Assembly: GCA_913054115.1 (NCBI GenBank)
Contig: CAJXIS010000126.1
Span: forward strand, 1-6,588
Direction: 5' to 3'
DNA length: 6,588 nt
Origin: an uncultured Acidimicrobiaceae bacterium
GTDB lineage: Bacteria; Actinomycetota; Acidimicrobiia; Acidimicrobiales; MedAcidi-G1
Shown: in pieces, positions 6,355 to 6,588 of the stretch
How positions within the stretch are numbered: the stretch's first letter is position 1
How the letters are laid out: every line of letters starts with the position of its first letter
Notes under the pieces: generated by a model
Database searches by the model: none
What the model saw: only the letters and a program-made list of their open reading frames with translations
Told to the model about the DNA's origin: nothing
Program-made: the position numbers and the translations under genes

Positions 6355-6384
6355 TTGGACTTATTTATACCACTGGTATATATT
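6355..6384 (+). promoter_or_regulatory. Candidate promoter of the lipoprotein gene
   Basis: On the + strand, TTGGAC (6355-6360), an 18-base spacer, and TATATT (6379-6384) make a reasonable sigma70-type promoter pointing at the lipoprotein. Start of transcription would be near 6391, giving a leader of about 29 bases. The same 15-bp palindrome lies between its two elements. A consensus TTGACA at 6386-6391 was considered as an alternative -35, but no -10 follows it. Confidence 0.45.
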
Positions 6385-6392
6385 ATTGACAA
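6364..6392 (-). promoter_or_regulatory. Sigma70-type promoter of the GH3 gene
   Basis: On the - strand, TTGTCA (6392-6387), a 17-base spacer, and TATAAA (6369-6364) match the -35 and -10 consensus well, in a strikingly AT-rich patch of GC-rich DNA. Transcription would start near 6357, leaving a leader of about 22 bases to the ATG at 6334. The 15-bp palindrome covers the spacer and part of the -10, so a bound repressor would block polymerase. Confidence 0.6.
6366..6380. promoter_or_regulatory. Perfect 15-bp palindrome, candidate shared operator
   Basis: TATACCA-C-TGGTATA is perfectly symmetric. With one mismatched pair the symmetry extends to 6363-6383. It occupies the core of both opposed promoters. 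The TGGTATA/TATACCA half-sites resemble operators of GntR-type regulators of sugar metabolism. They do not resemble the CG-centred operators usual for LacI-type regulators. The regulator assignment is inference; the symmetry is seen directly. Confidence 0.6.
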
Positions 6393-6404
6393 GAGAAACT
6401 CTTG
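6390..6404 (+). repeat. Perfect inverted repeat in the lipoprotein leader
   Basis: CAAGAG, loop AAA, CTCTTG: six perfect base pairs four bases before the AGGGGG ribosome binding site. It may form a 5' hairpin on the mRNA or be a second half-site pair for a DNA-binding protein. No T-run follows, so it is not a terminator. Confidence 0.45.
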
Positions 6405-6419
6405 CCCAGGGGGAACACC

Positions 6420-6588
6420 ATGACCAACCACCACCTTCGACGCATTCTGGTTGGGGTACTCGCCGTGGGCCTGCTCACCACCGCGTGCACCACCAGCGAC
6501 GACCCCGTCGCGCCCACGACCACGACGACGACCACGACCACGACCACGACCGTCGCGCCCACGACCGTCGCGCCCACGACCACGACGA
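6420..6588 (+). CDS. Lipoprotein with Thr-rich linker, N-terminal fragment (runs off the window)
   Basis: Only the first 56 codons are visible. The ATG at 6420 is preceded by AGGGGG (6408-6413), six bases away. The product begins MTNHHLRRILVGVLAVGLL: a basic n-region (RR) then a hydrophobic core. TTAC with the cysteine at residue 23 follows, which fits a lipoprotein signal peptide although Thr rather than Leu is at -3. After cleavage the mature protein would be anchored outside the membrane. A low-complexity linker follows: TTSDDPVAP, twelve threonines, then VAPTTVAPTTTT. Such linkers tether the functional domain away from the membrane. The domain itself lies beyond the window, so function cannot be read. 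Because it diverges from and shares promoter DNA with a cytoplasmic beta-glucosidase, a substrate-binding protein of a sugar ABC transporter is the most likely guess. The stretch is too short to rule out other secreted proteins. Confidence 0.75.
   Translation, partial: MTNHHLRRILVGVLAVGLLTTACTTSDDPVAPTTTTTTTTTTTTVAPTTVAPTTTT
6507..6588 (+). repeat. Low-complexity ACG/ACC repeat encoding a Thr-Val-Ala-Pro tract
   Basis: Alternating ACG and ACC codons give Thr12. The unit GTCGCGCCCACGACC starts at 6507, 6552 and 6567 and encodes VAPTT. The tandem trinucleotide nature makes slippage and length variation between strains likely. It continues past the window edge. Confidence 0.8.

Noticed and set aside
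6386..6391. Consensus TTGACA as -35 of the lipoprotein promoter
   Set aside because: The hexamer is perfect, but 16-18 bases downstream lies the G-rich ribosome binding site and no -10. The reverse-strand TTGTCA overlapping it makes a better promoter for the GH3 gene.
6383..6583. - strand open frame rich in Val opposite the lipoprotein
   Set aside because: The poly-Val product is the reverse reading of the ACG/ACC threonine tract. The + strand frame has a ribosome binding site, signal peptide and lipobox.
6507..6588. CRISPR-like or satellite repeat at the right edge
   Set aside because: The repetition is an in-frame threonine-codon tract in a lipoprotein linker, with no spacer structure.

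Overview
The base composition is high-GC, with heavy G/C at third codon positions, GTG and TTG starts, and a Thr/Pro-tract lipoprotein at the right edge. Together these suggest an actinobacterium, perhaps of the Acidimicrobiia (Ilumatobacter-like) type. The phylum guess comes from style and protein resemblance only; no marker gene is present.

The left part (1-2897, + strand) is an unusual, mostly uncharacterised three-gene run. The first gene encodes five LRV/HEAT-like helical repeats of about 26 residues, then a Pro/Arg/Glu linker, then two tandem copies of a module I do not recognise. Each copy opens with Cys, Cys, Cys and His at nearly the same spacing (C-x3/4-C-x4-C-x4-H). Each also carries GLYW, RF and AWR at identical spacing. 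The gene's 5' end is problematic: repeat-like sequence continues upstream of the only usable start codon into a stop. A 124-residue basic protein follows (TTG start behind AGGAGG). It overlaps by four bases (GTGA) a 387-residue protein of unknown function, so these two are almost certainly translationally coupled.

The middle (2898-3895) begins with a weak stem-loop and a 148-base gap. The gap holds a -10-like TACAAT and a perfect 12-bp palindrome just upstream of a phytanoyl-CoA dioxygenase (PhyH)-family Fe(II)/2-oxoglutarate oxygenase gene. That gene has the full HxD...H...R residue set. It converges with the next gene at a distance of 28 bases.

The right part (3896-6588) is a glycoside-degradation locus. 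A leaderless, presumably cytoplasmic GH3 beta-glucosidase with a PA14 insertion lies on the - strand. It diverges from a lipoprotein gene on the + strand that runs off the window. The 85 bases between their start codons hold two opposed sigma70-type promoters whose spacers share one perfect 15-bp palindrome, TATACCACTGGTATA. The lipoprotein leader carries a second perfect inverted repeat. The layout fits a single regulator controlling both genes. A sugar-binding lipoprotein feeding a cytoplasmic beta-glucosidase is plausible but unproven, because only the lipoprotein's first 56 codons are visible.

No tRNA, rRNA, CRISPR array, insertion sequence or attachment site was recognised.
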